Part shown: positions 16,708 to 24,805 of the stretch, piece after piece
How positions within the stretch are numbered: position 1 is the first letter of the stretch
Layout of the letters: each line of letters starts with the position of its first letter
NCBI GenBank assembly: GCA_027483145.1
Contig: JAIXVG010000203.1
Span: 1 to 33,434 of the forward strand
Source of the DNA: Planctomyces sp.
GTDB lineage: Bacteria > Planctomycetota > Planctomycetia > Planctomycetales > Planctomycetaceae
Length of the DNA: 33,434 nucleotides
Direction: 5' to 3'
Notes under the pieces: model-generated
The model's input: the letters and a program-made list of their open reading frames with translations, nothing else
The model's database searches: none
What the model was told of the DNA's origin: nothing
Position numbers and translations under genes: made by a program

Positions 16708-17043
16708 GTGACCATTTTCAGCAAGATTATCAGCCGCGAGATTCCAGCCGACATTGTTTACGAAGACGAGCATTGCCTTGCTTTCCGGGATGTGAACGCC
16801 CAGGCCCCGCTGCATGTGCTGGTTATCCCTAAGCGGGTCATTCCATCCTTGGTAGAGGTCGATTCGAGCGATGCCACCCTGTTGGGACACCTGCTGGTGA
16901 CCGCCAGTCAGCTCGCCCCAAAGCTGGGCTATGCAAACGGGTTTCGGACGGTGATCAACTGCGGCAGCGACGGGGGACAAACGGTGAACCACCTGCATGT
17001 CCATTTACTGGCAGGTCGCCACCTTGGTTGGCCGCCGGGTTAG
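16708..17043 (+). CDS. HIT family (HINT-like) nucleotide hydrolase
   Basis: A 111-residue histidine-triad protein. The N-terminus TIFSKIISREIPADIVYEDE is the typical HINT start, followed by DVNAQAPLHVLVIPKR, the conserved NCGSDGGQTVNHLHVHLLAGR and the C-terminal Trp-Pro-Pro-Gly. The catalytic triad is His95, His97 and His99; the upstream active-site Asn is in VINCG. HINT enzymes hydrolyse purine nucleoside phosphoramidates and AMP-lysine in the cytosol; the physiological substrate is usually unknown. Length matches the family exactly. GTG at 16708 follows AAGGAG. It is divergent from moxR and followed after 155 bases by the Cys-rich gene, with which no functional link is evident. Confidence 0.94.
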   Translation: MTIFSKIISREIPADIVYEDEHCLAFRDVNAQAPLHVLVIPKRVIPSLVEVDSSDATLLGHLLVTASQLAPKLGYANGFRTVINCGSDGGQTVNHLHVHLLAGRHLGWPPG

Positions 17044-17198
17044 GGGGAAATGGTCGCCCGTTGTTCAATGCGCCCGTGCAAAGCATGAGGCAGTGGTTGC
17101 TGGCTAACGGTCTTGTGGTTGAATTCCTTTAATCAGCGGCCTAGCATGATCGAGAGATTCCTTCGAGAGCAAACCCACCCTTTCGCGTCCTGCGAGCT

Positions 17199-17954
17199 AT
17201 GACCCATCACCTCTATCCTCGATCTCGAGTGTCGCACTGGCGGCATGCAGTCGCGGTATTGCTGATGGCTGTGACGCTTTTGGCACAATTACCGATTCCC
17301 TTACTCCAAGCTGGTCGACAAGCGAGTGAATTCACTGATACTGGGAAAGATCTTTCGATTCCATTCCCGTGCATGCACAAAGCTTGCGGATGCCGATCGG
17401 CCCGGGAATGCTGGCGCAGCTGTTGCTGTTCCAAACCACACGAGCGGCGAGCCTTGTTCGCTCGATTAGGCGTCGACATCTCACCGGGATGGGGCGAACC
17501 GGGGAGCGATGTGAAGTTAGTTTCCGTCGACTGTAGCGATGAATCCGGCGCTTGCTGTTCAGTTGATGAAGCCTGCATAGGACACTGTGAAAACTCTAAA
17601 AGTGAAGCCCGTTTCGCCGACGAGGCTGAGGGCGATTGTCCGTTTTGTGCCACCACGGACGGTCAAGCTGCAGAGTGCAACGTAGCTGCCAGCGACTCAG
17701 TTGCCGGTGACTCAGTTGTTGAAGCAACCGAATCGCACAAGCCGACCATCGTGCTAGTCTCCAGTGCGGCTCGTTGTCGTGGTTTGGGATGGGCGTGGGG
17801 AACTACAGGTGTGGCGGTGATCACTGCCTCCTGCTCAGTTCCCAAACTTTTCGCGTCCTTCAGGCACATCACTAATGATCCTGACGAATACCCGACCGGC
17901 GACCACCAGTCGCTTGATCCTCGTCCGCCGCGCGTAGGCGTTTGGGCTGCCTAG
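17199..17954 (+). CDS. Exported cysteine-rich hypothetical protein
   Basis: A 251-residue protein with a basic N-terminus and a hydrophobic signal/anchor at about residues 16-38, so probably periplasmic. It contains 17 cysteines. Seven lie in one block, C58-C77: PCMHKACGCRSARECW followed by RSCCC. Further clusters are GACCSVDEACIGHC near 118-131 and DCPFC near 144. The C-terminal third has CRGLGWAW and ends Pro-rich. The first block resembles a Cys-rich family that I remember only from planctomycetes, without assigned function. The pattern suggests metal binding or extensive disulfides. The ATG at 17199 has only a weak ribosome binding site. It heads a same-strand run with DUF1559, PepSY-TM and lipoprotein genes, which suggests a common envelope role. 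Confidence 0.72.
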   Translation: MTHHLYPRSRVSHWRHAVAVLLMAVTLLAQLPIPLLQAGRQASEFTDTGKDLSIPFPCMHKACGCRSARECWRSCCCSKPHERRALFARLGVDISPGWGEPGSDVKLVSVDCSDESGACCSVDEACIGHCENSKSEARFADEAEGDCPFCATTDGQAAECNVAASDSVAGDSVVEATESHKPTIVLVSSAARCRGLGWAWGTTGVAVITASCSVPKLFASFRHITNDPDEYPTGDHQSLDPRPPRVGVWAA

Positions 17955-18293
17955 TATCTGGTCAATTTGCATACCGAGGCACGCGGGCTCGTCGAGTCGT
18001 TGTAGTCAGGCTGATTACCTATCACAGCTGGCCTGAACAGACTGACGACTTGCCCTTGGGCATCTGCAACTTCTGAACAGGCGGGTAGACCCGATCCGAT
18101 AACGTCGCGCACTTGCACTTTGTGCAATCTTGGTCGCGCTATCTGAGTGGAGTTTCCCTCGTCGGCAGGATTTGGGCCGATTGATTGCGGAAATCTCTCA
18201 ACTCGTACAGTAAAGCGATCAGTGCGTCTGCAACACGCTGCCAGACCGGTCCCGTCGCTCCAACCGTATACCTCATTTCCTGGAAATTCAAAC
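17955..18293. other. Intergenic before the DUF1559 gene
   Basis: No gene seen. The DUF1559 frame is open back to a GTG at 18147, but that extension lacks any family match. A perfect dyad TTGCAC-TTT-GTGCAA lies at 18113-18127, about 165 bases before the DUF1559 ATG, and could be a regulator site. Confidence 0.4.
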
Positions 18294-19412
18294 ATGATTG
18301 ACTTTGCAAATTCGTCGTCGATTCGTCGCCTGCAACCTCAGGCTAAAGCGGGTTTTACCCTGATCGAGCTTTTGGTTGTCATAGCCATCATTGCCGTGCT
18401 AATTGCGTTGCTACTGCCCGCGGTTCAGCAAGCCCGCGAAGCAGCTCGCCGGACTCAATGCAAAAACAACTTGAAGCAGTTGGGCCCGGACATGCATAAC
18501 TACGAAAGTACGTTTAGCGTTTTTCCACCGGCCTTTCATGCTGCTGGAAGCGAACCTGCTCAGCTATCGATTCATGCCCGCATCCTGCCGTATGTCGATC
18601 AGTCCAATCTGCAAGGATTGTTGCGGTTTGATGTTCCCGCGTTCAGCGGGTCGTTTTCAAGTCAGGTTCCGAATGCAGCGTTAGCAGCCTCTTTCGCTTT
18701 ACCAATTCCGCTATTTCTTTGCCCATCAGATCCCGCTCCTTCAGTATCGAGCGTCACCATTTCTTCGGTGACCTACAACTATGGGGGTAACAACTATATG
18801 GGAAACGTTGGCAGTGGAACGGGCACGTTTTACGATTGGCGTTACCAAACTGATGGTTTCTTCTATCAGCGTTCAAGCGTTCGATTTCGCGATGTGACTG
18901 ATGGAACCTCCAATAGTGTTCTCATGAGTGAATCGGTCCGTAGCGTTGGTCCTGATATCACTCTCCCAGCTGGAACGAAGCCAAGCTTCCCATATCAATA
19001 CGTTGCCAATGGCTCAACGGGTATCAGTCAGGGGACAGGCCCTGGCTATACCGGGGCAAGTGGCGGCTGGCCCAGCGGCACAGTAAGCAACGCCAATCTG
19101 TTGCCTGTTGTTGCTGCAGCGACAACGTGGCGCGGGGGGGGGAGTGCTGCGATGCGTGGTCGAGGACAAGCATGGGCCGGTGGCGGATTGTTCAACACCT
19201 TAACCACGGGATACGTTACACCCAACAGCAAAGCAATTCCGGATATTGCCACACACTCGACGGGCTACTTCGCTCCACGAAGTTGGCATGTTGGCGGTGC
19301 CCACGCCTTGATGGGGGATGGGACGGTGCGGTTTCTGGGGGATAACCTCGACCTTGCTTTGTGCCGTGGTTTACACAGCATCGAGGGCAATGAGATCGTT
19401 GGTGAGTTCTAG
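18294..19412 (+). CDS. DUF1559 domain protein with prepilin-type leader
   Basis: A 372-residue member of the large planctomycete DUF1559 (SBP_bac_10) family. The N-terminus has a canonical class III leader, [19 protein letters not shown], with cleavage after Gly and Glu at +5. It is followed by [20 protein letters not shown] and the [12 protein letters not shown] region. Later come NSVLMSES and a C-terminal [19 protein letters not shown], the H-x-G-G family signature. These proteins look like major/minor pseudopilins; function is unproven, and planctomycete genomes carry many copies. The usual LGLALHNY motif reads LGPDMHNY here, a small deviation. The ATG at 18294 has GGAA eight bases upstream and puts the leader 24 residues in. 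It lies between the Cys-rich and PepSY genes. Confidence 0.92.
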   Translation: MIDFANSSSIRRLQPQAKAGFTLIELLVVIAIIAVLIALLLPAVQQAREAARRTQCKNNLKQLGPDMHNYESTFSVFPPAFHAAGSEPAQLSIHARILPYVDQSNLQGLLRFDVPAFSGSFSSQVPNAALAASFALPIPLFLCPSDPAPSVSSVTISSVTYNYGGNNYMGNVGSGTGTFYDWRYQTDGFFYQRSSVRFRDVTDGTSNSVLMSESVRSVGPDITLPAGTKPSFPYQYVANGSTGISQGTGPGYTGASGGWPSGTVSNANLLPVVAAATTWRGGGSAAMRGRGQAWAGGGLFNTLTTGYVTPNSKAIPDIATHSTGYFAPRSWHVGGAHALMGDGTVRFLGDNLDLALCRGLHSIEGNEIVGEF

Positions 19413-19497
19413 TGCTTCGTCAAACTAAAGAAAAGGGGGTGTGTCGCTTGCAAAGTCCGACGACGGACGAGGTTGCGGTGTACTAAACCCCAAAACT

Positions 19498-19533
19498 AAG
19501 CCGTGACACGGCACCATTGTCGTGTCACGGCTT
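19498..19533 (+). terminator. Terminator after the DUF1559 gene
   Basis: AAGCCGTGACACG (19498-19510) and CGTGTCACGGCTT (19521-19533) form a perfect 13-bp stem with a 10-base loop, then TCATTC. It is the best hairpin in the window, 86 bases past the stop. The U-tract is short, so efficiency is uncertain. It implies that the PepSY gene is transcribed separately. Confidence 0.7.
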
Positions 19534-19803
19534 TCATTCGAGGGTCTTCCAGGCTCTCACGTTCTTCGATTTCAAACTTGACCGACTGAACAATCCCTCG
19601 TTTGAAATTTTGCCAGGCACCAGGCCGTTTCGCCTAACCGCAAGTCAGCTGCTAGAGGTTGGCCTGCGGCTGACCTCTCACTGACCGCGAGCAAGCGCAT
19701 CAGTCGATCTCTGCTATTGGCGTAGGCTGGTGGGCCTTACCTCTGGTCTGCCATCAGCAGCAACTAGCTCGACCTGCGGTACTCCTCCCCAATTCCCAAT
19801 TGT

Positions 19804-19807
19804 GAGG
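19804..19807 (+). promoter_or_regulatory. Ribosome binding site fixing the PepSY gene TTG start
   Basis: GAGG six bases before TTG at 19814. The frame is open upstream to GTG at 19730, but that leader has no ribosome binding site and no family match, while TTG gives the usual short cytoplasmic N-terminus before TM1. Confidence 0.6.
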
Positions 19808-19813
19808 TCACAC

Positions 19814-21148
19814 TTGAGTTCCGTCTCTACTAACGTCTCGCCAAGCTGGCCCGACTACCGAACCGTCTGGCGCTGGCACTTCTTTGCTGGGCTATTCTGT
19901 GTTCCATTTGTTCTGGCGTTGTCAGTCACAGGTTGCGCCTATTTGTTTAAGGCCGAGTACGAAGCCTGGGCCGATCAACCCTATGATCGACTGATATTGA
20001 CCGGCCCACAGCTTCATCCCAGCGAACTGGTCACCCGCGCCGTGGCCGCGTTGCCCGGAAGTACATTTCGTAGTTTCGAGCTTCCCCCCACCGATCACTC
20101 CGCGGTCCGAATTCTGCTGTCAAATACTGAGGGGACCATTCGTACCTATTTGCATCCCACTTCTGGAGAGGTGCTCCATCAAGTACCCGAAGAAGAACGC
20201 CTAATGCGCGTCATTCACCGCCTGCATGGAGAGTTAGCGCTGGGGGACTGGGGGTCGCATCTGGTCGAACTGGCTGCATGTTGGACAGTTGTAATGATCG
20301 TGACGGGGTTATGCCTATGGTTTCCCCGCAATTTGAGAACTGCAGCCGGTGTTCTGTACCCCCGTTTGGGGGCAACGGGCCGAGTCTTTTGGCGCGACTT
20401 GCACTCAGTGACCGGGTTCTGGATTTCCGGGGCAGCTCTGCTGTTGATCGCCAGTGGCCTTCCCTGGGCCTCTTTCTGGGGAGATTACTTGAAACTGGCT
20501 CGCAAGGTCAGCGGTACCACTTCCGCCGAACGAGGCTGGTCGAACACCAAAGGCAAGGGAATGGCTTCTGACACAGGACAACAGCCGGCAATCGACTGGG
20601 CTGAGCTCGATCGAGTAGTGGCCACCGCCAATAGACTTAAGTTGGCTGCGCCGGTGCTCGTTTCAGCAGGCGGAGCGAAGTGGAGTGTGAAGTCGATGAC
20701 TGCCAATCGGCCCTATCGAACCGATGTGACAGTCGATGGCCAGACGGGAGATGTCATCAAGCAGGTTTCGTTTGGCGATAAACACCCGATCGACCAGGCA
20801 GTGGCCGTTGGAATCGCCGTTCACGAAGGGCGGCTTTTCGGCTGGCCTAATCAATTGTTGGGGCTTTTGTCTGCGATGGGGCTAATGCTAATTTCGGTGA
20901 CTGGCCTATTGATGTGGTGGCGACGTAGACCACACGGGACTTTGGGTGCACCTGAAGTCTATGTCTCTCCACGCCGCGCGCTATGGCTTCGCTCTTTCGT
21001 GGGACTGATGGGAGTTGCGATGCCCCTGTTTGGGTTTTCGCTGGTGCTGGTCGCGTCGTTTGATAAAGCATGCCAGCAGCTTGCCCCCCGATGGGCCAGG
21101 TGGCTCGGCCTGGGGGTTACCCAGTCTCGCACGATTCCGCAGGAATAA
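19814..21148 (+). CDS. PepSY-associated TM protein (PiuB-like)
   Basis: A 444-residue inner-membrane protein. The PepSY_TM pattern is complete: TM1 VWRWHFFAGLFCVPFVLALSVTG; the loop with PSELVTRAVAALPG (PepSY-like); IHRLHGELALGDWGSHLVEL then TM2 ending LCLWFPRN; WRDLHSVTGFWISGAALLL TM3; a second PepSY-like loop (TDVTVDGQTGDVIK); and AVHEGRLFGWPNQLLGLL with TM4 ending LMWWRRRP. A fifth hydrophobic segment follows near residues 395-415. Histidines in or beside TM1, TM2, TM3 and TM4 could bind heme. Relatives are iron-regulated (PiuB) or ferric-siderophore reductases, so a role in periplasmic iron reduction or uptake is plausible but not shown. The TTG start is supported by GAGG. It overlaps nothing and is five bases from the lipoprotein gene, almost certainly one transcript. 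Confidence 0.9.
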   Translation: MSSVSTNVSPSWPDYRTVWRWHFFAGLFCVPFVLALSVTGCAYLFKAEYEAWADQPYDRLILTGPQLHPSELVTRAVAALPGSTFRSFELPPTDHSAVRILLSNTEGTIRTYLHPTSGEVLHQVPEEERLMRVIHRLHGELALGDWGSHLVELAACWTVVMIVTGLCLWFPRNLRTAAGVLYPRLGATGRVFWRDLHSVTGFWISGAALLLIASGLPWASFWGDYLKLARKVSGTTSAERGWSNTKGKGMASDTGQQPAIDWAELDRVVATANRLKLAAPVLVSAGGAKWSVKSMTANRPYRTDVTVDGQTGDVIKQVSFGDKHPIDQAVAVGIAVHEGRLFGWPNQLLGLLSAMGLMLISVTGLLMWWRRRPHGTLGAPEVYVSPRRALWLRSFVGLMGVAMPLFGFSLVLVASFDKACQQLAPRWARWLGLGVTQSRTIPQE

Positions 21149-21153
21149 CACTA

Positions 21154-21549
21154 ATGAGATCATGTTTACTACTGCTGTTTTGTTTGCTACCAGCTATGGC
21201 AGGTTGTGGTCCGCAGCCCATCGCTGGAGGAACATCGGGCCAATTCTGTGTGAACGGCGAGTTTCTAGGCGATGTTGAACTGAGCCTTTACCCTGCTGAC
21301 TCATCAGAGACTCGAGCAGGCTTTGGAGTCACGACGGACGACGGATGGTTTCAGTTGGTGCAGGAAGGGGCAAATGGCCGCCTATTGCTGCCTGCGGGCC
21401 GCTTTCGGGTGACGGTTAACTCTGCCGGAACCGAATGGCCGATTCCAGCAGACTACACAAAACCCGAGACGACTCCCCTGGAGATCGAGTGGACCGGTGG
21501 AATTGGCTCGCTCAATATCGACTTGGCGGTCCATGCGGCAGACGATTGA
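21154..21549 (+). CDS. Small lipoprotein, carboxypeptidase-regulatory-like fold
   Basis: A 131-residue lipoprotein: basic start, hydrophobic LLLLFCLLPAMAGC with the lipid-modified Cys at residue 18, then one beta-sandwich-like domain. The sequence NGEFLGDVELSLYPAD, a Thr-Thr-Asp-Asp-Gly turn, LLPAGRFRVTV, and IPADYTKPETTPLEIEW follow the pattern of the many planctomycete lipoproteins annotated as carboxypeptidase regulatory-like or transthyretin-like. These have no enzyme activity and are thought to be surface or periplasmic structural/binding modules. The ATG at 21154 has AGGA at 21141-21144, inside the end of the PepSY gene, with a nine-base spacer. It is translationally close to the PepSY gene, which implies a joint role. 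Confidence 0.82.
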   Translation: MRSCLLLLFCLLPAMAGCGPQPIAGGTSGQFCVNGEFLGDVELSLYPADSSETRAGFGVTTDDGWFQLVQEGANGRLLLPAGRFRVTVNSAGTEWPIPADYTKPETTPLEIEWTGGIGSLNIDLAVHAADD

Positions 21550-21625
21550 GCAAGTACGCTAGATGAGAGAACGCTATTCGCTTAGGGTTATGCCAGCTCA
21601 AGCTCGCTAAACTTCATTGCGACGA

Positions 21626-23185
21626 CTACGTCGCCAACAACTGCTGCTCCAGGCTGCCGATCACTTCTTCCAGATTCCAGTCGTGGGTCCCGACCCGCCA
21701 CTTCTCGCCAGTGGCAATTGATTCGGAAATCTTCTTTTCCGCCGACATCACGGTGCTATGGTTCCGCCCCCCAAAGTGGAGGCCAATCTCAGAATAGGCA
21801 CACGAGGTGTGCTTGCGTGCCAGAAACATGGCCAGCATGCGGGGCTTCGCAATCATCTTCGATCGGCTTGGTGACTTCAGCTCTTTTGCACCCAGGCCAA
21901 ACAGCTCGCATACCGCTTTTTCGACATCGGCCAGGCGAATAACGCGGAGGCAATCGTGTTCTAGATCGGAAAGGACCTGCCGCGCCGCTGCCAGGGTGAC
22001 TCGCTTACCTGTGACGGCATGGTAGGTTTCCAGACAGTTGAGTGCCCCTTCCAGCTCCCGCACATTCGCCTGAAACCGGGTTGCGACATAGTTAAGTGTC
22101 TCGGGTGCAAAGTCCGCAGCAAGCTTTTTCGCTTTGGCTTCGACGATTCGCTTTCGGGTTGCTAAGTCGGGGGACTCTAACCTGCAGACTGCACCTGCCA
22201 GAAATCTGGTGATTAACTCGTCACCCAGGCGAGTCAACAGCCGCGGATGTCGATCAGCCGCAATGATGATTTGCCGCCCGTGATCAATCAGCTCGCGAAA
22301 CGTATGCAGAAACTCTTCTCGAATGACTTTAGTCGAGTCAAAGAAATTAGCATCGTCGACCAGCAGCACATCGAGTGAGCGAAACTTATGACGAAACCCG
22401 GGCAGAGTTTTTTCTCGCAGGGCTTGTGTGAAGTAATTGGCAAACGTCTCGGCCGTCAGTAGCAACACATTCGCTTCGGGTCGCGACTGTCTTAACTGTC
22501 GATAAACCCCTTCCAGCAGATGACTTTTCCCGACGCCGACCGGACCATGGAGGTATAGGGTCTGAAATGGGACTGGTTCCCCTTTAGCCAGTTTCTGGCA
22601 TGTCCCAGCCGCCAATTCGGTCCCGGGTGAAACCACGAAGTCAGCCAAGTCGGCGTAGCGACGGGCACGGCTACCCGGAAGCGGGGCTGCCGGTCGCGCG
22701 CTATTGGCACTGGAGGACTCCCGGTTAGCAACCGTCTTTGAAGTGACGGGTGCTGGTACGCCATTGGTTAAGGTGGCAGCCTGCAGAAGTGCCAACCCGT
22801 CGAGCGGAGTGCTGGGTAGACCCGGCTTCGAGAGTGGTTGCCCGATTTGTGCGAGCGAACCGTCAACGTCGAAGCGAACTTCGGACGCTGGTCCCAGGAG
22901 TCCCGTCGCCAGATCCTTCAGGATTTGGCGAAATTCCTTGGACATAAAGCCCAGTAAGAAGGGGCTTCCTGTCCAGACGACAAGTGTCGTATCGACAATC
23001 TCGAATCGAACCTTGTGCTCGAACCAGACAGAGAACCGTCTGGTCCCAATCGTCTGCTGCAGTTGCTGGGTAAGGGCCACCACTTCTGCGCAAGGACTGG
23101 TCGCGTCGGGCAACTTTGGTTGAGCATCGGCATTTTCATTCCGCGCAGAGTCTGCGCGCACCGGAAGCGTCTTGCCGGGCTGCAT
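21626..23185 (-). CDS. dnaA: DnaA-type replication initiator
   Basis: A 519-residue AAA+ protein with the full DnaA domain order. Domain I is about 32-110; a variable Ala/Ser/Pro-rich linker is about 111-180; the AAA+ domain has Walker A GPVGVGKS (214-221), Walker B LLVDD (274-278), the sensor region RLGDELITRFLAGAV (319-333) and NVRELEGALN (374-383); domain IV has SRSKMIAKPRMLAMFLARK (440-458) and the DnaA-box-binding signature GGRNHSTVM (472-480). The usual Asp of RDHTTV is Asn here. DnaA binds oriC and opens it in the ATP form. The ATG at 23185 has a strong AAGGGGG upstream. No dnaN, recF or gyrB neighbour and no DnaA-box cluster are seen nearby, so this may be one of several DnaA paralogues, or a relocated dnaA. 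Confidence 0.92.
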   Translation of the reverse strand: MQPGKTLPVRADSARNENADAQPKLPDATSPCAEVVALTQQLQQTIGTRRFSVWFEHKVRFEIVDTTLVVWTGSPFLLGFMSKEFRQILKDLATGLLGPASEVRFDVDGSLAQIGQPLSKPGLPSTPLDGLALLQAATLTNGVPAPVTSKTVANRESSSANSARPAAPLPGSRARRYADLADFVVSPGTELAAGTCQKLAKGEPVPFQTLYLHGPVGVGKSHLLEGVYRQLRQSRPEANVLLLTAETFANYFTQALREKTLPGFRHKFRSLDVLLVDDANFFDSTKVIREEFLHTFRELIDHGRQIIIAADRHPRLLTRLGDELITRFLAGAVCRLESPDLATRKRIVEAKAKKLAADFAPETLNYVATRFQANVRELEGALNCLETYHAVTGKRVTLAAARQVLSDLEHDCLRVIRLADVEKAVCELFGLGAKELKSPSRSKMIAKPRMLAMFLARKHTSCAYSEIGLHFGGRNHSTVMSAEKKISESIATGEKWRVGTHDWNLEEVIGSLEQQLLAT

Positions 23186-23650
23186 CGTGCACCCCCTTTC
23201 TCCAGGAATACCTCGACGTTCCGGGTCAGCCTCCTGCTACAAACGGCCAAAGCCATTTAAAGCTGGAGTAGTCCATTCGGACGCCGTAGGTCAGCGTGAT
23301 GGGGAACGGGCGAAGCAGGTTCTCAGTTCCTGCAATGCTCGTTCAAGGGTCAACGTTATGTTCAACACTATCGTTGAAATAGACAACAATCAGCACAGCA
23401 GAAAGACCATTGGCTGGACTTCTCGCTGACATCGTTGCTGCCAAATCATCTTTAATGTTGAGGTCCGGATAGTACCCCGCAGCACGAGGGAGTCAAACCA
23501 AAACAGTTCATAATTTCTTTGCATTTGGCTTTGCCGAGTGCAGTGTGCTTGAAACCCTTTAGCAGGCAGTACCTTCGACACGAAAAACTTTTTTCTGATG
23601 GTCAGGACAGCGAAGTCACTTTTGTGCAGAAGTTGTTGATGACCGGTGGA
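23186..23650. other. Intergenic upstream of dnaA
   Basis: 465 bases without a supported gene; it should hold the dnaA promoter. I found no TTATNCACA-type DnaA boxes and no AT-rich unwinding region, so no origin is called. A perfect dyad TTCAAC-ACTATC-GTTGAA lies at 23361-23378, about 180 bases before the dnaA start. Confidence 0.45.
23361..23378. promoter_or_regulatory. Dyad upstream of dnaA, possible operator
   Basis: TTCAAC (23361-23366) and GTTGAA (23373-23378) around ACTATC. A further TCAAC at 23350-23354 repeats the half-site 12 bases away. The spacing suits a dimeric regulator; the role is inference. Confidence 0.3.
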
Positions 23651-24643
23651 TTATCGGTTCGGGAACCGCAGCCAGACATCGCATGTCATCCACGTCCTAA
23701 ATCCCGCCTGTTCGTAAAGTCTTGCCGCAGGAAGGTTTGTGCTGTCGACCGCTAACAGAATCCGGCTGCAGCCCCAGTTGCGGGTGAGAGATGCAGCCTT
23801 CGTGAGTAGGGTTTGCCCCAGTTGTCGGCCGCGCCACTTAGGGACAATTCCCATGTAGACGATTTCCGTCGACTCCTGCTCGGGCTGTTCGTTGAGGAGC
23901 AGCAGCCCCGCTGGTTCACCATCGATCCGAAGTATCACCCAGCCATCATTGTGGAATAAGCCAGTCGAGCGATGGCTGACTAGCGCTTGAGCACCCGAAC
24001 GGAAACCGGCCAGCGCCGGGCAATCGAGACTATCGTGGTAGGTCTCGTCGAGCAGGGCGGCAAACACCGCATCGTCATCTGTTGAGCGATAGGCTTGCCA
24101 AACCTGATTAGCACAGGTGCCAACTCTGTTTGCTGTCTGGTTTGATGATAGATTAGTGGGTGCTAAGTCGTTTGGCGGCAGAAGATCCCACCACTTGAAG
24201 TTAAGCTGGGTCTCATGCTCAAACCCGGCCTGTCGCCAGACCCCCGCGATGAACGAGCTTTCCCGATCAACTGGTGATGTTTCCAAAAGGTACTGGGCGA
24301 ATGGGGTTTGAGGCGACGTGATCGCGGGTTCGAGCTCCTGCAAGAGGGCCACAGCGGTCGCTTCGTCGCCTGGATTTGCCAAGGCAAGAGCGACGATATT
24401 GAGGACTCCATCAGCTTGGCGAATGGCAATGGTCGTTCCCAGGTCGATTGGCTCTCCGTTTGATCGAGGCATTGAAGCGAGCCAGCACTCCAGTTGCTCG
24501 GCTGGCGTTTGCCTGAGAAATTCGTTGTAGTTGGCGGCGCTTGCGGCGGCGGGTTGGCTCGCCAGCAGTTGAACGACGCGAGCGAATTCAGCTTGACTGC
24601 GCGGCTGCAGAAGTTCCCGGGTCACGCTGGCGCCATCTGTCAC
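23651..24643 (-). CDS. GNAT acetyltransferase with degenerate N-terminal copy
   Basis: A 330-residue protein. The C-terminal half (about 180-325) is a clear GNAT domain: a beta strand DGWVILRIDGEPAGLLLL, then the acetyl-CoA loop IVYMGIVPKWRGRQLGQTLL, then ILLAVDSTNLPAARLYEQAGF. GNAT enzymes transfer an acetyl group from acetyl-CoA to an amine; the acceptor here is unknown. The N-terminal half has a similar secondary-structure rhythm (TTIAIRQADGVLNIVALAL; LLQELEP; WRQAGFEHETQL) but no acetyl-CoA loop, so it may be a decayed second GNAT copy. The GTG start at 24643 is supported by GAGG five bases before. It lies between the hybrid kinase and dnaA on the same strand, spaced by 162 and 465 bases, so it is probably not strictly co-transcribed. 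Confidence 0.85.
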   Translation of the reverse strand: MTDGASVTRELLQPRSQAEFARVVQLLASQPAAASAANYNEFLRQTPAEQLECWLASMPRSNGEPIDLGTTIAIRQADGVLNIVALALANPGDEATAVALLQELEPAITSPQTPFAQYLLETSPVDRESSFIAGVWRQAGFEHETQLNFKWWDLLPPNDLAPTNLSSNQTANRVGTCANQVWQAYRSTDDDAVFAALLDETYHDSLDCPALAGFRSGAQALVSHRSTGLFHNDGWVILRIDGEPAGLLLLNEQPEQESTEIVYMGIVPKWRGRQLGQTLLTKAASLTRNWGCSRILLAVDSTNLPAARLYEQAGFRTWMTCDVWLRFPNR

Positions 24644-24648
24644 GGCGA

Positions 24649-24652
24649 CCTC
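24649..24652 (-). promoter_or_regulatory. Ribosome binding site fixing the GNAT gene GTG start
   Basis: GAGG on the minus strand, five bases before GTG at 24643. No in-frame ATG lies nearby. Confidence 0.6.
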
Positions 24653-24805
24653 TTTCTGTCTACTGAAACAGGGATAATCGCACTGCGACTTGGGCTAGCC
24701 GAGGCATTGGCCAGAGGCCATTTCAAAACCCGGTTGGTGAAAGGTTTCGCTCGGCTAATCCCGCTTCCGACATTTCGGCCAGCAGATGATAAGAATCCAC
24801 TTCGA

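Larger units (their letters stand above)
19413..19813. other. Intergenic with terminator, before the PepSY gene
   Basis: About 400 bases. The first part carries the terminator of the DUF1559 gene (19498-19533). The rest should hold the promoter of the PepSY-TM gene, but no clear boxes are seen and no small gene is supported. Confidence 0.45.

Noticed and set aside
18147-18293. N-terminal extension of the DUF1559 gene from GTG
   Set aside because: No ribosome binding site and no family match. The ATG at 18294 gives a normal prepilin leader.
19868-19890. Sigma-54-like TGGCAC...TTGC
   Set aside because: The spacing is one base short and it lies inside the PepSY coding region.
23186-23650. Possible oriC beside dnaA
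   Set aside because: No DnaA-box cluster (TTATNCACA) or AT-rich unwinding region was found.
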